This document shows, piece by piece, positions 63,702-64,000 of a stretch of DNA of 64,000 nucleotides. The stretch's first letter is position 1; each line of letters starts with the position of its first letter. Both the position numbers and the translations under genes were made by a program. The stretch covers positions 62,001 to 126,000 of the forward strand of contig NZ_JAGGKI010000016.1 of assembly GCF_017873605.1 (NCBI RefSeq). Direction: 5' to 3'. The stretch comes from Paenibacillus lactis. GTDB lineage: Bacteria > Bacillota > Bacilli > Paenibacillales > Paenibacillaceae. The notes under the pieces were generated by a model, which was not told where the DNA came from, ran no database searches, and saw only the letters and a list, made by a program, of their open reading frames with translations.

Positions 63702-64000
63702 CTAGATGAACAAAAACGGGATCAGGAACAACAGGGCTATCGCTTCCCATGCAAGAACGTTGCCGAAGCCATAGCCGTAGCCGCCGTAACCCCACGGCCC
63801 AAACGCAGACGTTTGTGCGCCAGCCTTCTTGGATTTCGCAGCTTTCTTTCCTTTTTTCCCTTTTACAGACAAAATCGAAGCTGAAGGATTCGAGGCATAC
63901 TCAAGCTCAAGTCCGTGATCATGAACGCCTCGGATCGTGCCTACAACTTCAGTTCCGTCATACAGGACCGCGCATACTTGTTTACCAATGTATCCCCGGC
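63702..64000 (-). CDS. Unknown Gly/Tyr-rich protein, N-terminus outside the window
   Basis: About 98 C-terminal residues visible, running off the right edge. An N-terminal beta part (VCAVLYDGTEVVGTIRGVHD) is followed by a Lys/Ala-rich linker (KGKKGKKAAKSKKA), a Gly/Tyr-rich stretch (FGPWGYGGYGYGFGN) and a hydrophobic C-terminus (AIALLFLIPFLFI). Small proteins of this build occur in Paenibacillus and Bacillus and are often spore- or surface-linked; that is a guess. No family named. Confidence 0.7.
   Translation of the reverse strand, partial: RGYIGKQVCAVLYDGTEVVGTIRGVHDHGLELEYASNPSASILSVKGKKGKKAAKSKKAGAQTSAFGPWGYGGYGYGFGNVLAWEAIALLFLIPFLFI

Overview
The window reads as chromosome of a Paenibacillus-like member of the Bacillales. 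Reasons: strong GGAGG-type ribosome binding sites, many AraC-type regulators beside sugar-degradation genes, a LacI-controlled sugar ABC importer, a Bacillus-type rhaEW/lutABC layout, a collagen-like DUF4183 spore-surface-type protein, WXG100/DUF4176 type VII secretion genes and a c-di-AMP riboswitch ahead of an NlpC/P60 hydrolase. I saw no rRNA, tRNA, CRISPR array, insertion sequence or prophage. Genus is an inference from gene content.

Layout. 1-5.7 kb: partial GH35 beta-galactosidase, sugar ABC importer and LacI regulator. 6-8.1 kb: an unknown protein and an amidase-signature hydrolase. 8.2-9.9 kb: two divergent DUF4183 genes, one a collagen-like protein that appears to start at CTG. 9.9-15.6 kb: L-fucose operon fucI-fucA-kinase-fucU with a divergent AraC regulator. 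15.8-18.7 kb: 2Fe-2S ferredoxin, GH18-like secreted protein, riboswitch-controlled NlpC/P60 hydrolase. 19-26.2 kb: pectin-type hydrolases (GH28, GH43, GH105), an AraC regulator and a serine hydrolase. 26.3-27.3 kb: a scrambled remnant containing a small inversion. 27.4-31.3 kb: Zn-alcohol dehydrogenase, aldo/keto reductase and lactonase with a divergent AraC gene, a likely non-phosphorylating L-galactose or L-fucose route. 32.5-43.6 kb: a ten-gene unit of ROK regulator, asparaginase, peptide ABC importer, M17 aminopeptidase, CutC and ROK kinase. 43.6-45.2 kb: a gene-free stretch with three tandem ~200 bp repeats, two of which carry clear intrinsic terminators. 45.2-51.3 kb: ferredoxin, SufR-like regulator, PQQ-type sugar dehydrogenase with a MurE-like ligase, a short-chain dehydrogenase and a muramidase-type amidase. 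51.4-60.4 kb: L-rhamnose operon continuing into lutABC. 60.7-62.2 kb: WXG100-domain protein, small membrane protein and DUF4176 protein. 62.7 kb to the end: a polytopic membrane protein and a partial Gly/Tyr-rich protein.

How it fits together. Most of the window is plant cell-wall sugar use. GH28, GH43, GH105 and GH35 would release oligomers and sugars from pectin. Separate modules then take L-fucose, L-rhamnose and probably L-galactose into central metabolism. L-rhamnose would be cut to dihydroxyacetone phosphate and L-lactaldehyde, oxidised to L-lactate and passed to LutABC for conversion to pyruvate. L-rhamnose, L-fucose and L-galactose occur together in rhamnogalacturonan II, so the window may be a deoxy-/L-sugar salvage region. 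The least explained parts are the type VII module, the ROK/peptide operon and the tandem repeat array.
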